Shown piece by piece: positions 8,027-16,884 of a DNA stretch of 64,000 bases. Position 1 is the first letter of the stretch; the number at the start of each line of letters is the position of its first letter. The stretch is from Neisseria sp. 83E34 (GTDB taxonomy: Bacteria; Pseudomonadota; Gammaproteobacteria; Burkholderiales; Neisseriaceae), in contig NZ_LGYH01000001.1 of the NCBI RefSeq assembly GCF_001308015.1, positions 62,001-126,000 of the forward strand, written 5' to 3'. Under the pieces are notes generated by a model, which did not search any database, was not told the origin of the DNA, and saw only the letters and a program-made list of their open reading frames with translations. A program made the position numbers and the translations under genes.

Positions 8027-9100
8027 ATGATGAAACAAAAACAACGATTTTTATTAATACAAATGATGCACCACGGTGATGTCCTGCTTACCACGGCTGT
8101 GGCCGATGCGTTGAAAGCAGCGATGCCCGATTGTTATGTGGACATGCTGGTGTACAAAGGGATGGAAGACGTTTTAATCGATAATCCTTTGATTTCTCAA
8201 ATTCATACTATCGATCGTGCTTGGAAGAAACAGGGCAAGCTGTTTCATCTTCAAAAGGAAATTGCTTTACTCAGATGGATTCAGGTACAAAATTATGATG
8301 CTGTACTGAATTTTTCCAACCGCTGGCGCGCCGGCCTGATTACTAAATTCAGCGAAGCGCAACGCGGTTTGTCTTTTAATTGGCATAACCGGCACAATGC
8401 TCTTTGGCGCAAATTGCATACGGATCTGACCGAACCGCATGGCATGGATATGCATACGGTTGATGACAATCTCAGCCTACTGGCGCCTTTGGGGGTGGAT
8501 CTGAAATATTATAAACCGCAAGTGCGCATGGGTATTTCCGAAGCCTCGCGCAGAAGCTTGGAGCAGAAACTGCAAGACCGGGGTTGGCGCGGTGAAGATT
8601 ATGTGTTGGTGCATCCCGGATCGCGCTGGTTTTTCAAATGCTGGGAGGACGATAAAACAGTCGAGCTTTTGAAAAGGCTGTTTGATTCGGGCTGCAATGT
8701 AGTGCTCACTGCGGCGCCTGATGCGCGCGAACATGCGATGTTGGAATATTTGCAATCTCAAATTCATATCGCTTTGCCGCAGAAATTGTGGGTGCTGGAC
8801 GGAGTGTTGACTTTGCGTGAACTCGCTGCCGCCATTGACCGTGCAAAGCTGTTTATCGGTGTGGATTCCGTGCCCATGCATATTGCTGCAGCGCTTGATA
8901 AACCGCAAGTTGCGTTGTTCGGCCCCAGTTGGGTTAGCCGCTGGCGTCCTTATTCGGATCGCGCAGAAGTAGTGTGGGCGGGCGATTTCGGCGAATTGCC
9001 GCATCCAAACAGCATTGATGTGAACACAAGCGAGCGTTATTTGGGCAATATTCCGGTAGATGCTGTGTGGGCGGCGGTCGAGCGGCAAATGCCTATCTGA
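8027..9100 (+). CDS. ADP-heptose:LPS heptosyltransferase family protein (GT9)
   Basis: A glycosyltransferase family 9 member that probably adds heptose to the lipo-oligosaccharide core. The first domain begins RFLLIQMMHHGDVLLTTAVADALKAAMP, with the HGDVLLT loop of the family. The second has YVLVHPGSRWFFKCW and, near the end, AKLFIGVDSVPMHIAAALDKPQVALFGPS, the ADP-sugar site. At 357 aa the length is usual and resembles WaaQ-type enzymes most, but the acceptor cannot be read from sequence. The protein ends QMPI, where the stop codon lies in a one-mismatch DUS. Confidence 0.85.
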   Translation: MMKQKQRFLLIQMMHHGDVLLTTAVADALKAAMPDCYVDMLVYKGMEDVLIDNPLISQIHTIDRAWKKQGKLFHLQKEIALLRWIQVQNYDAVLNFSNRWRAGLITKFSEAQRGLSFNWHNRHNALWRKLHTDLTEPHGMDMHTVDDNLSLLAPLGVDLKYYKPQVRMGISEASRRSLEQKLQDRGWRGEDYVLVHPGSRWFFKCWEDDKTVELLKRLFDSGCNVVLTAAPDAREHAMLEYLQSQIHIALPQKLWVLDGVLTLRELAAAIDRAKLFIGVDSVPMHIAAALDKPQVALFGPSWVSRWRPYSDRAEVVWAGDFGELPHPNSIDVNTSERYLGNIPVDAVWAAVERQMPI

Positions 9101-9120
9101 AAAACACCGGGCTGATTATG

Positions 9121-9174
9121 AAACACAATGCCTGTCTGAAAAGCTTTTTCTGCTTTCAGACAGGCATTGTGTTT
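9121..9174. terminator. Extended DUS inverted pair
   Basis: The complementarity runs beyond the DUS (AAACACAATGCCTGTCTGAAA and its complement), giving a stem of more than 20 bp between the converging GT9 and ptsI genes. A strong bidirectional terminator. Confidence 0.88.
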
Positions 9175-9184
9175 CATAAAAGAT

Positions 9185-10939
9185 TTATACAGAAGCTTCT
9201 TCCGTTTCATTCAATTTTTTCAATAATTTTTCCGATTTGTCGGGATCATCGTTGCGCATTACTTTGCCGATTTCAGTTTCCAATTCATCAATATTGCTGT
9301 GTAACACCACATCTTTAACCGCCAGCAGGTTGGTGGTATTCATAGAGAAGCGGCGCAGGCCGAGGCCGAGTAAGAGGCGGGTAAAGTCGGTATCGCCGGC
9401 CATCTCGCCGCATATGGACACGGATTTGCCGATACGATTGGCGGTGCGGATGATGTGTGCCAACAAGCGTAATACGGCCGGATGGGCCGGTTGGTAAAGA
9501 TAGCTGACGCTGTCGTCTCCGCGGTCGACTGAAAGCGTGTATTGAATCAAATCGTTCGTGCCGATGGAAATGAAATCCACATATCTGAGTAATGTGGCGG
9601 TGGTCAGTGCGGCAGCGGGAATTTCAATCATGCAGCCAACTTCTACTTCCTGCCATTTTTCACCTCGCTCGGCCAGCTGTTTTTGTGCGGTTTCCAGATG
9701 AACAAGGCATTGTTTTAATTCTGAAACCGAGGCAATCATCGGCCACATGATTTTGACCGGGCCGTGTACGGCGGAGCGCAGGATGGCGCGCATCTGGGTG
9801 CGGAACATTACGGGTTCGGCCAGACACAGGCGGATACCGGTTAAGCCGAGGGCGGGATTGGGGTTGCCGTTAGGCGTGCCGTGTTGGCCAAACCAGCGCG
9901 GGTTTTTATCTACGCCCAAGTCAACGGTGCGTATGGTGAGCTGTTTGCCTTTGAGTTTTTTGATAATGTCGCTGTAAACCTCATATTGCTCGTTTTCATC
10001 GGGCAAGGTATCGCGGTTGAGAAAGAGAAATTCGCTTCGGAACAAGCCCACACCGTCGGCACCGTATTTATGCAGGGCTTTGATATCTTCGGCAGATTCT
10101 ATATTGGCAAGCAGTTCGATATTGACGCCGTCTTCGGTGGTGGCGGCAGTATCCTTCAGCTTGCTGAGTTGGCGTTGGCGGCTGCGGTATTCGCGCAGTT
10201 TGCGCCGGTATTCGGCGATTACGAGGTCATCGGGCGCGATAATCAGAATGCCGTTGATGCCGTCTACGATAACCCATTCGTTTTCACTAATCAGATTGCG
10301 GGCGTTACGCAGGCCGATAACGGAAGGAATTTCCAAGCTGCGCCCTAAAATAGCAGTATGGCTGGTGGGGCCGCCGGCGTCGGTAACGAAAGCAGCAACG
10401 CGCTGTTCTTTGAAATGAACGGTATCGGCAGGGGAGATGTCTTGGGCAATCAGGATGGTTTCGTCGAGCAAGTCGGGGCTGAGGTTTAGCTCGTTGCTCT
10501 GGCCGATAAGGTTGTTATGGATGCGTTCCACTACTTGCAGCATGTCTTGTTTGCGCCCGCGCAGGTATTCGTCTTCGATGGCGTCGAACTGGCGGCTGAG
10601 ACGGTCGGTTTGGATTTTGAGCGCCCATTCGGCATTGATGTGTTCTTCTTCAATGATGTCTACCGGTTCGCGTGATAAGGTCACGTCGGTCAGTAGCATC
10701 AGGTGCAGCGAGATGAACGCACCCAGCTCGGTAGGGGCGTTTTCGGGAATGCTGCTGCGCAGTTGCTCCATTTGCCGGCGGGTTGCTTTGATGGCAGATT
10801 CGTAGCGGGCGGTTTCTGCCGGAATGTCTTCGGGCTCCAGATTTTGCTGCGGCACTTCACTCATGCCGCGGGAGAGGAGATGGGCACGGCCTATGGCGAT
10901 GCCTCTGCCGGCAGCTACACCATGTAGGACGATGCTCAT
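9185..10939 (-). CDS. ptsI: PTS enzyme I (phosphoenolpyruvate-protein phosphotransferase)
   Basis: Transfers phosphate from PEP to HPr. The swivelling domain holds the phosphorylated His in GGPTSHTAILGR (about residue 190). The C-terminal PEP-binding barrel has LFRSEFLFLNRDTLPDE, IGTNDLIQYTLSVDRGD and the active-site Cys in KSVSICGEMAGD. It is 584 aa, a usual length. It is the last gene of the three-gene EIIA-HPr-EI operon, 1 bp after ptsH. No sugar permease gene is near, so this chain probably has a regulatory role. Confidence 0.96.
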   Translation of the reverse strand: MSIVLHGVAAGRGIAIGRAHLLSRGMSEVPQQNLEPEDIPAETARYESAIKATRRQMEQLRSSIPENAPTELGAFISLHLMLLTDVTLSREPVDIIEEEHINAEWALKIQTDRLSRQFDAIEDEYLRGRKQDMLQVVERIHNNLIGQSNELNLSPDLLDETILIAQDISPADTVHFKEQRVAAFVTDAGGPTSHTAILGRSLEIPSVIGLRNARNLISENEWVIVDGINGILIIAPDDLVIAEYRRKLREYRSRQRQLSKLKDTAATTEDGVNIELLANIESAEDIKALHKYGADGVGLFRSEFLFLNRDTLPDENEQYEVYSDIIKKLKGKQLTIRTVDLGVDKNPRWFGQHGTPNGNPNPALGLTGIRLCLAEPVMFRTQMRAILRSAVHGPVKIMWPMIASVSELKQCLVHLETAQKQLAERGEKWQEVEVGCMIEIPAAALTTATLLRYVDFISIGTNDLIQYTLSVDRGDDSVSYLYQPAHPAVLRLLAHIIRTANRIGKSVSICGEMAGDTDFTRLLLGLGLRRFSMNTTNLLAVKDVVLHSNIDELETEIGKVMRNDDPDKSEKLLKKLNETEEASV

Positions 10940-10940
10940 T

Positions 10941-11210
10941 TTATTCTCCTTCGCCGAAATAGTCGTTTATCAGGTTAATCAATGCCTGCATAGCGGCTTG
11001 TTCGTCGGCACCGTCGGTTTCCAGCTCGATAACCGTGCCTTTGGCTGCGGCCAGCATCATGAGACCCATAATGCTTTTGCCGTTGACTCGGTGCCCGTTT
11101 CGGCTAACCCATACTTCGCTTTGAAAGCCGGAAGCGGTTTGGGTGAATTTGCTGGAAGCTCGGGCGTGTAAACCGAGTTTGTTGATGATTTCGACGGATT
11201 GTTTGATCAT
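10941..11210 (-). CDS. ptsH: Phosphocarrier protein HPr
   Basis: An 89-residue phosphocarrier. The active His lies in NKLGLHARASSKF, and a regulatory serine, as targeted by HPr kinase, lies in NGKSIMGLMMLAAAKG. That the Ser motif is intact fits Neisseria, which are known to encode HPr kinase (not in this window). Its start overlaps the EIIA stop by 4 bp (ATGA arrangement), showing translational coupling. Confidence 0.95.
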   Translation of the reverse strand: MIKQSVEIINKLGLHARASSKFTQTASGFQSEVWVSRNGHRVNGKSIMGLMMLAAAKGTVIELETDGADEQAAMQALINLINDYFGEGE

Positions 11211-11623
11211 AGTGAGCAGACTCCTCCATGTGGTGAGGTAATGTCGATAATGCCGTTTATGGCGGCTTGTTTGACTTTTGCGGTAAATTCGGCCAAACCG
11301 ATACCGCTGTTGGAATGTTGGATGGCTTTTATCATCATGGGCACGTTAAGTCCGGTGAGCATGGCGATTTTGTCGGGGATAACGAGTTTGCGCGCGGCAT
11401 TGCAGGGTGTGGCACCGAAGATATCGGTTAACACGAGCACACCTTGGTCGGCATTGATTTCTTCCATCAGCCGGTTGATTTGCCGGATTACGTCGTCGTG
11501 GTCTTCGCTATTCTTTACGCCGAGCAGGCGGATGTTATCGGGAATGTCGGGGAAAAAATGGTGCGTTAACGCGCGAAATGCATCATCAAGTGATTCATGG
11601 GTGAGGATGATAATGCCTATCAT
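11207..11623 (-). CDS. PTS EIIA component, mannose-type
   Basis: A 138-residue EIIA domain of the mannose/sorbose family. It begins MIGIIILTHESLDDAF, with the phospho-acceptor His at about residue 9. VLVLTDIFGATPCNAARKL is the second conserved motif, followed by ISPHGGVC-like C-terminal residues. No EIIB, EIIC or EIID gene is next to it. With HPr and EI directly downstream it forms a short phosphorelay that would sense PEP status rather than import sugar. Confidence 0.9.
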   Translation of the reverse strand: MIGIIILTHESLDDAFRALTHHFFPDIPDNIRLLGVKNSEDHDDVIRQINRLMEEINADQGVLVLTDIFGATPCNAARKLVIPDKIAMLTGLNVPMMIKAIQHSNSGIGLAEFTAKVKQAAINGIIDITSPHGGVCSL

Positions 11624-11786
11624 ATTGTGTATTCCTTGTTGTGTTTCAGACAGGCATTTGACCTGGAAACTGTTTTATCGTCTTTAAACGGAAATTATAG
11701 CCGAAAAACGTGGGAGTCAGTATAAGGCCGGCCGATTCCGCAGCAGTCGGTTAGGGGTTTCACAGTATATATACGGGGCTAAAGCA

Positions 11787-11841
11787 AATGCCTGTCTGAA
11801 AAGGCAACTGTAATGATGCGCACACTTTTCAGACAGGCATT
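11787..11841. terminator. DUS inverted pair downstream of hpt
   Basis: AATGCCTGTCTGAAAA and TTTTCAGACAGGCATT are separated by 23 bases. The stem lies just past the hpt stop codon on the minus strand. Confidence 0.7.
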
Positions 11842-11856
11842 GTAATAAAAAGCAGG

Positions 11857-12417
11857 TTAATCTTGCTTTAAAGCGTAGATTTCGCCGAGGTTGCGCCATG
11901 CGCCGGCGGCATCCATGCCGTAGCCGAACACGTATCGGTCGGGCACATTGAGGCCGACGTAATCGGCACTGATGGGTTTTTCTTTGCTGATCAGTTTGTT
12001 GGCAAATACGGCGGCGCGGCAGCTGGCGGCGCCCATTTCCAGCAGTTTGGTTTGGATGGCAGCCATGGTGTGGCCTTCGTCGAGAATATCGTCGAGCACA
12101 ACAATATGGCGGCCGGCAATAGCATCTGCTTCGGGCATGCGTTTCCAGTTGAAATTACCGCCCTGCAGTTTGTCGCCGTAACGGGAAACATGCACATAAT
12201 CGAAATCAAGCGGGAAGTGCAGCAGCGGCAGAAGTTGGCCGCTAAACACAACGGCACCTCCCATTACGGGAAGAATCAGCGGGTATTTGTCGCTCAGGTC
12301 GCGGGTGATTTCTGCAGCGATTTTGTGTAATGCGGCGCTGCATTCTGCGGCGTTGAACAATAAATCGGCATTGTCGAGCAGGGCTTGGGTTTGGAGGCGT
12401 TTGGTTTCGATATCCAT
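11857..12417 (-). CDS. hpt: Hypoxanthine-guanine phosphoribosyltransferase
   Basis: Salvages hypoxanthine and guanine to IMP and GMP using PRPP. The PRPP loop is HIVVLDDILDEGHTMAAI (about residue 105). PVMGGAVVFSGQLLP and YVGLNVPDRYVFGYGMD supply the phosphate and base sites. It is 186 aa, normal for the family. The start at 12417 diverges from the S9 peptidase gene, with about 75 bp between the two starts. Confidence 0.92.
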   Translation of the reverse strand: MDIETKRLQTQALLDNADLLFNAAECSAALHKIAAEITRDLSDKYPLILPVMGGAVVFSGQLLPLLHFPLDFDYVHVSRYGDKLQGGNFNWKRMPEADAIAGRHIVVLDDILDEGHTMAAIQTKLLEMGAASCRAAVFANKLISKEKPISADYVGLNVPDRYVFGYGMDAAGAWRNLGEIYALKQD

Positions 12418-12431
12418 TGTGTTTGATTGCG

Positions 12432-12460
12432 CTTAATTCGATTGAAAAGCATATTATAAT
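12432..12460 (+). promoter_or_regulatory. Candidate promoter for the S9 peptidase gene
   Basis: A perfect TATAAT at 12455-12460 lies about 30 bp before the ATG at 12492. The -35 region is weak (TTAATT at about 12433, 16-bp spacing). Predicted from motif and position only. Confidence 0.5.
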
Positions 12461-12491
12461 CGCGTTTTATTTTTTCACGCGATATTTTGTC

Positions 12492-14510
12492 ATGCAGGAT
12501 AGATTTGCTTCTTTGGAAGATTTGGATGCGCCGGAAACATTGGCTTTTGTGAAACAGGCGCATGGGGAAACGCTTGCGCGTTTTGCACAAACGCCGGAAT
12601 TTGAACGCTTGAAAGCCGACATTACAGCGCAATTGCAAGATGAGCGGCAGATTCCGTTTTGCCAGGAACACCGGGCGCGGATGTATCACTTCCACCAGAA
12701 CGCGGAGTATCCGAAAGGCGTATACCGCGTATGCTCCGCCGCTTCTTACCGGGCAGGTATGCCAGATTGGGAAATTTTGTTTAATGTGGCCGATTTCGAC
12801 GCCGTTTTGGACGACGATGTGTATTTGGACGGCGTGTCGCATTATGTGGAGAACCCGCAGCAGGTTTTGCTGAACTTGAGTGTGGCCGGCGCAGATACGG
12901 CTTATACCTTGGAATTTGATCTTGCCAAACGTGCGTTGGTGGACGGCGGCTTTCATTTTCCCGCAGGAAAAAGCCATATCGCATGGCGCGATGCAGATAG
13001 TGTTTGGGTTTGCCCGGCTTGGGATGAGCGCCAGCTGACGGTTTCAGGCTATCCGCGGCAGGTTTGGTTGATGAAGCGCGGCCAGAGCTTTGAGGAGGCG
13101 TTGCCAGTTTATCAGATGGATGAGCGCGGTGTGATGGTGCATGCGTGGCGTTATCTGGATGCGCAAGGCGCGCCGGTTGATTTGATCGAAGCAGGTACGG
13201 GTTTTTTCACCAAAGATTATTTTCAGGTGGATGCCGAGGGTGAAGTGCAATTGCTCGCCTTGCCGAAAGATTGTGAAATTGTCGGCTATCTGGCCGGGCA
13301 GCTTATGGTGCAACTGCGCACGGAATGGAAGCGGGCCAATCAGGCTTATCCGGCAGGTGCGTTACTGGCGGTGAAATTGAATAGGGGAGAACTGGGCGCG
13401 GCGCAATTGCTGTTTGCGCCGGATGAGAATCAGGCCGTTGAAAGTGTGGAAACGACTAAGCGCTTTGTGGTGGTGAATTATTTGGATAAGGTCAATGCCT
13501 GTCTGAAAGCATGGCGCTATACGGGTGGCGTATGGCAAGAGCAAGCATTGCCTGAGCTGCCGGGCGGTGCGATGGAAATGACCGACCAGCCGTGGGGCGG
13601 CGATGTGGTTTATCTTGCAGCCAGCCACTTTACAACGCCGCTAACCCTGTTTGCATTGGATTTGAATGTGATGGAGTTGACGGTTTTGCGCCGCCAGCCC
13701 AAGCAATTTGATGCAACGGGGATTGAGATTAAACAGTTTTGGGCAAAATCGGCGGATGGAACTGAGATTCCTTATTATCATGTGGGTAAAGCTGTTTCGC
13801 CCGATACGCCTACTTTAATCTATGTTTACGGTGGGTTCGGTATGCCGGAGCTGCCGCATTATCTGGGTACAATGGGGCGGCATTGGCTGGAAGCGGGCCG
13901 CTCGTTTGTGGTGGCGAATGTGCGCGGCGGCGGTGAGTTCAAGCATTGGCATGCTGCTGCGCAAGGTAAACACAAACACCGTAGCGTGGATGATTTGCTG
14001 GCTGTTGTGCAGGATATATGCGCGCGCGGTTTATCGTCTGCTCGCCGGATTGCTGTGCAAGGCGGCAGTAATGGCGGCTTGGTTGTGGCGTCTGCTTTTG
14101 TACGGGAGCCGCACAGTATTGGTGTATTGGTATGCGAAGTGCCGTTAACTGATATGTTGGGTTATACGCAATGGTCGGCAGGTGCAAGCTGGATTGAGGA
14201 ATACGGCGACCCTGAAAACGAGCTTGACCGCCCGTTTCTACAAGCGCTCTCACCTTATCATAATTTGAGCGGGCATATTGCGTATCCGCCTGCATTAGTT
14301 ACCACCAGTTTGAGCGACGATCGCGTTCACCCGGTTCATGCCTTAAAATTTTATGCAAAACTACGTAGCATTTCTCCGGATAGTTGGCTGTATGCGCCTT
14401 CAGGAGGCGGCCATACGGGCAATGGCACACAAGAAGAAACAGCGGAGGAGTTGGCTTGTGTGTTACGGTTTTTGGAAATGGTTTTGGTTGGCGGCAAAGC
14501 AGCCGCATAG
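12492..14510 (+). CDS. Prolyl oligopeptidase family serine peptidase (S9A)
   Basis: A predicted cytoplasmic peptidase that cuts short peptides, typically after proline. The N-terminal half is a beta-propeller (DAPETLAFVKQAH onward) that gates the active site. The C-terminal half is an alpha/beta hydrolase with the nucleophile Ser in QGGSNGGLV, the Asp in SDDRVHPVHALKFY and the His in SGGGHTGNG. The start at 12492 gives 672 aa; an ATG at 12417 overlaps the hpt start and adds an unrelated hydrophobic stretch. A DUS inside the gene is read as NACLKA in the propeller. No signal peptide is seen. Confidence 0.92.
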   Translation: MQDRFASLEDLDAPETLAFVKQAHGETLARFAQTPEFERLKADITAQLQDERQIPFCQEHRARMYHFHQNAEYPKGVYRVCSAASYRAGMPDWEILFNVADFDAVLDDDVYLDGVSHYVENPQQVLLNLSVAGADTAYTLEFDLAKRALVDGGFHFPAGKSHIAWRDADSVWVCPAWDERQLTVSGYPRQVWLMKRGQSFEEALPVYQMDERGVMVHAWRYLDAQGAPVDLIEAGTGFFTKDYFQVDAEGEVQLLALPKDCEIVGYLAGQLMVQLRTEWKRANQAYPAGALLAVKLNRGELGAAQLLFAPDENQAVESVETTKRFVVVNYLDKVNACLKAWRYTGGVWQEQALPELPGGAMEMTDQPWGGDVVYLAASHFTTPLTLFALDLNVMELTVLRRQPKQFDATGIEIKQFWAKSADGTEIPYYHVGKAVSPDTPTLIYVYGGFGMPELPHYLGTMGRHWLEAGRSFVVANVRGGGEFKHWHAAAQGKHKHRSVDDLLAVVQDICARGLSSARRIAVQGGSNGGLVVASAFVREPHSIGVLVCEVPLTDMLGYTQWSAGASWIEEYGDPENELDRPFLQALSPYHNLSGHIAYPPALVTTSLSDDRVHPVHALKFYAKLRSISPDSWLYAPSGGGHTGNGTQEETAEELACVLRFLEMVLVGGKAAA

Positions 14511-14528
14511 AGCGTAGTTGACCCATGA

Positions 14529-14564
14529 TTCAGACAGGCATTTTACTGACAATGCCTGTCTGAA
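14529..14564. terminator. Tail-to-tail DUS pair
   Basis: TTCAGACAGGCATT and AATGCCTGTCTGAA are separated by TTTACTGAC-like loop bases. The pair lies between converging genes (S9 peptidase and the thioredoxin-like protein) and can fold as a hairpin on either strand. Confidence 0.75.
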
Positions 14565-14574
14565 AATTGGTGTA

Positions 14575-15087
14575 TTAATAAACCAAATTGAAAAGGCCGA
14601 TACGTGTGCGCAAGCCCCAATAGCTGCTGATGCCGGAAGTGCTGTGCAGTATTTTGCCGTTTTTCAGCAAAACGATGGTAGGCGTAACGGCGATTTGCCA
14701 TTGCTTAGCAAGCAAGCCTTGAGGATCGTTGACTGTATCAAACTGCAAATTGTGTTGGTGCAGATATTGGCGTACTTCCTCGTCGCTGCCGGAAGACAGT
14801 GCCACGCTCAGTACGGGTATCCCATCGGCCCGCAGTTTTTCAACTGTGGGCGAGGTATGCTTACAGATGCCGCACCATGAACCCCAGAAATACAAAACGG
14901 CTACATGGTCTTGGCTGAACCCGGCCAAAGTGATGTCGTGTTGTGAAAGTGTATGCAGAGCCTGCTGAGCAAAATTTTCCGGTTCTTTGGGTTTGCGCCA
15001 CCAGTCAAGTGCGGTGGAAATGAGTAGGATAAATACAAGCAGCTTTAGCCCTTCTTTTAACCAGGAATACCATTTTTTCTTTTGCAT
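14575..15087 (-). CDS. Membrane-anchored thioredoxin-like disulfide oxidoreductase
   Basis: 170 aa. One N-terminal membrane segment (about residues 12-30, GLKLLVFILLISTALDWW) places a TlpA/ScsD-type thioredoxin domain in the periplasm. The redox motif is FWGSWCGICKHTSP (CxxC). The cis-proline loop VTPTIVLL is also present. Its partner is unknown; likely roles are cytochrome c maturation or protection of periplasmic thiols. It is a single gene, flanked by DUS on both sides. Confidence 0.85.
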   Translation of the reverse strand: MQKKKWYSWLKEGLKLLVFILLISTALDWWRKPKEPENFAQQALHTLSQHDITLAGFSQDHVAVLYFWGSWCGICKHTSPTVEKLRADGIPVLSVALSSGSDEEVRQYLHQHNLQFDTVNDPQGLLAKQWQIAVTPTIVLLKNGKILHSTSGISSYWGLRTRIGLFNLVY

Positions 15088-15150
15088 AGAACGTTGCCTG
15101 TCTGAACGCGAAAAAGCAGGCTGAGTGCCTGCCTTCGGAATTATACGTAC

Positions 15151-15390
15151 TTACTTTTTAATGACGCGGGTGTAAATCATCAAAATAACCACTGCGGCTA
15201 AAGTAGAAGCAATCCAGCCTGCAGGTTCGCCCATTTTATACATGCCAACCGATTGACCTACCCAACCTGCCAACAACGATCCTCCGATACCTAGCAGTGT
15301 GGTCATAATCAAACCTAAATTATCACGGCCGGGGTGTAAAAATTTAGCCAATACACCGACGATAAAGCCAATAATAATGGTAGAAAGCAT
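15151..15390 (-). CDS. GlsB/YeaQ/YmgE family stress-response membrane protein
   Basis: A 79-residue protein, almost entirely hydrophobic. It has three predicted membrane helices and the family pattern IIGFIVGVLAKFLHPGRDNLG, then LLGIGGSLLAGWVGQ, then GWIASTLAAVVILMIYTRV. Members are small inner-membrane proteins of unknown mechanism, often induced by stress. It is followed on the minus strand by the thioredoxin-like gene. Confidence 0.9.
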   Translation of the reverse strand: MLSTIIIGFIVGVLAKFLHPGRDNLGLIMTTLLGIGGSLLAGWVGQSVGMYKMGEPAGWIASTLAAVVILMIYTRVIKK

Positions 15391-15477
15391 TTCTTATTCC
15401 TTAATTTGATGTGAATGAAAACTTTATGTGGGGCTGATAGTGGATTTTTAAAGAGTTGGTTGGAATTTTGTTATGAC

Positions 15478-15623
15478 TGTAAAGCTTTAATTTTCCCTAA
15501 AGTGTTGTTTCGTTAGTTTTTTAAGTAGAACGATTGTGAAGTTGCGAAAGCAGTAACAAAATTAGCTCCGCAACCTATATGGTCTTCGGCTGGCTACTTT
15601 GTATTAATGTGATTTGATTGTAG
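15478..15623. repeat. Decayed Correia-like element
   Basis: The interior (AGAACGATTGTGAAG, then AAGCAGTAACAAAATTAGC, then GGTCTTCGG) lines up with the better element at 57197-57342 (AGAACGATTTTGGAAG, AAGCAGTAACAAAATCAGC, AGTCTTCGG). The right end resembles the family terminal repeat; the left end is poorly preserved, so the boundary is approximate. Confidence 0.45.
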
Positions 15624-15649
15624 AGAATTCTATGTTGGTTTTTTAAAAC

Positions 15650-15686
15650 AATGCCTGTCTGAAAAAGTTGTTTTCAGACAGGCATT
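15650..15686. repeat. DUS inverted pair
   Basis: AATGCCTGTCTGAAAA and its complement with a five-base loop. It lies just beyond the stronger rpsI terminator. Confidence 0.8.
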
Positions 15687-15710
15687 ATTGTGAATAGGTG
15701 GTGCTTTGAT

Positions 15711-15749
15711 AAAAAGCCCGCAGCATATATGCTATGCTGCGGGCTTTTT
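15711..15749 (-). terminator. Rho-independent terminator of rplM-rpsI
   Basis: A 17-bp perfect stem (AAAAAGCCCGCAGCATA and complement, loop TATGC) with T-runs on both sides. It lies 25 bp past the rpsI stop codon. Confidence 0.92.
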
Positions 15750-15774
15750 ATCCAACGTCGGGTCTGTAAACAGA

Positions 15775-16167
15775 TTAACGTTTAGAGAATTGTTTCGCAC
15801 GGCGTGCTTTACGCAGACCCGGTTTCTTACGCTCAACTTCACGAGCATCGCGGGTAACGAGGCCGGCTTGAGACAGAGCAGGTTTCAAAGCTGCATCATA
15901 GTCGATCAAAGCACGGGTAATGCCGTGACGGATAGCGCCGGATTGGCCGGTTTCGCCACCACCGGTTACATTAACTTTGATATCAAATGCTTCCGCATTT
16001 TCAGTCAAAACCAAAGGCTGGCGAACAACCATGCGGCTGGTTTCGCGAGCGAAGAATTCGTCAACAGGGCGGCCGTTTACAATGATTTGGCCGGTGCCTT
16101 TTTGCAGAAATACACGAGCCACTGAACTTTTGCGGCGGCCTGTGCCGTAGTAGTATTTACCGTTCAT
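15775..16167 (-). CDS. rpsI: 30S ribosomal protein S9
   Basis: 130 aa. It starts [25 protein letters not shown] and ends in the basic tail [17 protein letters not shown], whose last residues reach the ribosomal P site. It is the second gene of the rplM-rpsI operon, 9 bp after rplM. Confidence 0.98.
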   Translation of the reverse strand: MNGKYYYGTGRRKSSVARVFLQKGTGQIIVNGRPVDEFFARETSRMVVRQPLVLTENAEAFDIKVNVTGGGETGQSGAIRHGITRALIDYDAALKPALSQAGLVTRDAREVERKKPGLRKARRAKQFSKR

Positions 16168-16176
16168 GTCTCGTCC

Positions 16177-16605
16177 TTAGATTTCCAAAACTTTAGGTTG
16201 TTGTGCAGCGTGCTGATGTTCAGAACCTGCATAAACTTTCAATTTTTTAATCATGGCATAGCCCAGAGGACCTTTTGGCAGCATGCCTTTCACTGCTTTT
16301 TCTAAAGCGCGACCCGGGAATTGCTCTTGCATTTCACGGAAAGTGCGCTCATAGATGCCGCCGGGGAAACCGGAGTGACGGTAATATTTTTTGTCTTCGT
16401 GTTTGGTACCGGTAACGCGTAATTTGTCTGCGTTGATAACGATAATGTAATCGCCGGTATCTACGTGGGGAGTGTATTCTGGCTTATGTTTGCCACGCAA
16501 ACGGCTAGCAACTTCGGCTGCAACGCGACCCAGAACTTTGTCTTCTGCATCGATTACAAACCACTCGCGCTTAACCTCATGCGGTTTAGCTGAAAAGGTT
16601 TTCAT
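16177..16605 (-). CDS. rplM: 50S ribosomal protein L13
   Basis: 142 aa. It begins [20 protein letters not shown] and has the family core [16 protein letters not shown], then YRHSGFPGG, then [10 protein letters not shown]. It is first in the operon with rpsI. The DNA upstream is AT-rich and carries the operon promoter, which I cannot place precisely. Confidence 0.98.
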   Translation of the reverse strand: MKTFSAKPHEVKREWFVIDAEDKVLGRVAAEVASRLRGKHKPEYTPHVDTGDYIIVINADKLRVTGTKHEDKKYYRHSGFPGGIYERTFREMQEQFPGRALEKAVKGMLPKGPLGYAMIKKLKVYAGSEHQHAAQQPKVLEI

Positions 16606-16862
16606 GAGGAGTAATCCAAATAAATATATAGAAAGCTACCGATTTTAAAGAGAAAACGAGCGGCTGTCAATTTTATTGATGTTATGGGGTAGAGAAGTGT
16701 TTGAGAGTGGAAAGCCTTGTTGTTTTTGTATGGCTATGAAACTGAATATCTTATGCGGTGTTGTTTTGCTTTGCCGAATTAATTGCCTTGTTTGCTTCAC
16801 TTTGTATAAATTTAAAGTTTGCCAGCTATAAGCGTGTTCTTCGGTATTATGGCGAAATATAA
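16606..16862. other. AT-rich leader region upstream of rplM
   Basis: No gene is seen between rplM and the 6S RNA terminator. A minus-strand reading frame here has no family features and overlaps the RNA gene. The region should hold the rplM promoter. Confidence 0.4.
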
Positions 16863-16884
16863 AAACACCGCCTGGGCGGTGTTT
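16863..16884 (-). terminator. Terminator hairpin at the 3' end of 6S RNA
   Basis: AAACACCGCC and its near-complement GGCGGTGTTT form a GC-rich hairpin followed by a T-rich run on the minus strand. Confidence 0.8.

Larger units (their letters stand above)
15391..15774. other. Intergenic region: Correia-like remnant, DUS pair, terminator
   Basis: No gene is seen. It holds a decayed Correia-like element (about 15478-15623), a DUS inverted pair (15650-15686) and the rpsI terminator (15711-15749). No further structure is evident. Confidence 0.6.

Noticed and set aside
12417-12491. 25-codon N-terminal extension of the S9 peptidase
   Set aside because: It overlaps the hpt start and promoter, and is not family sequence.
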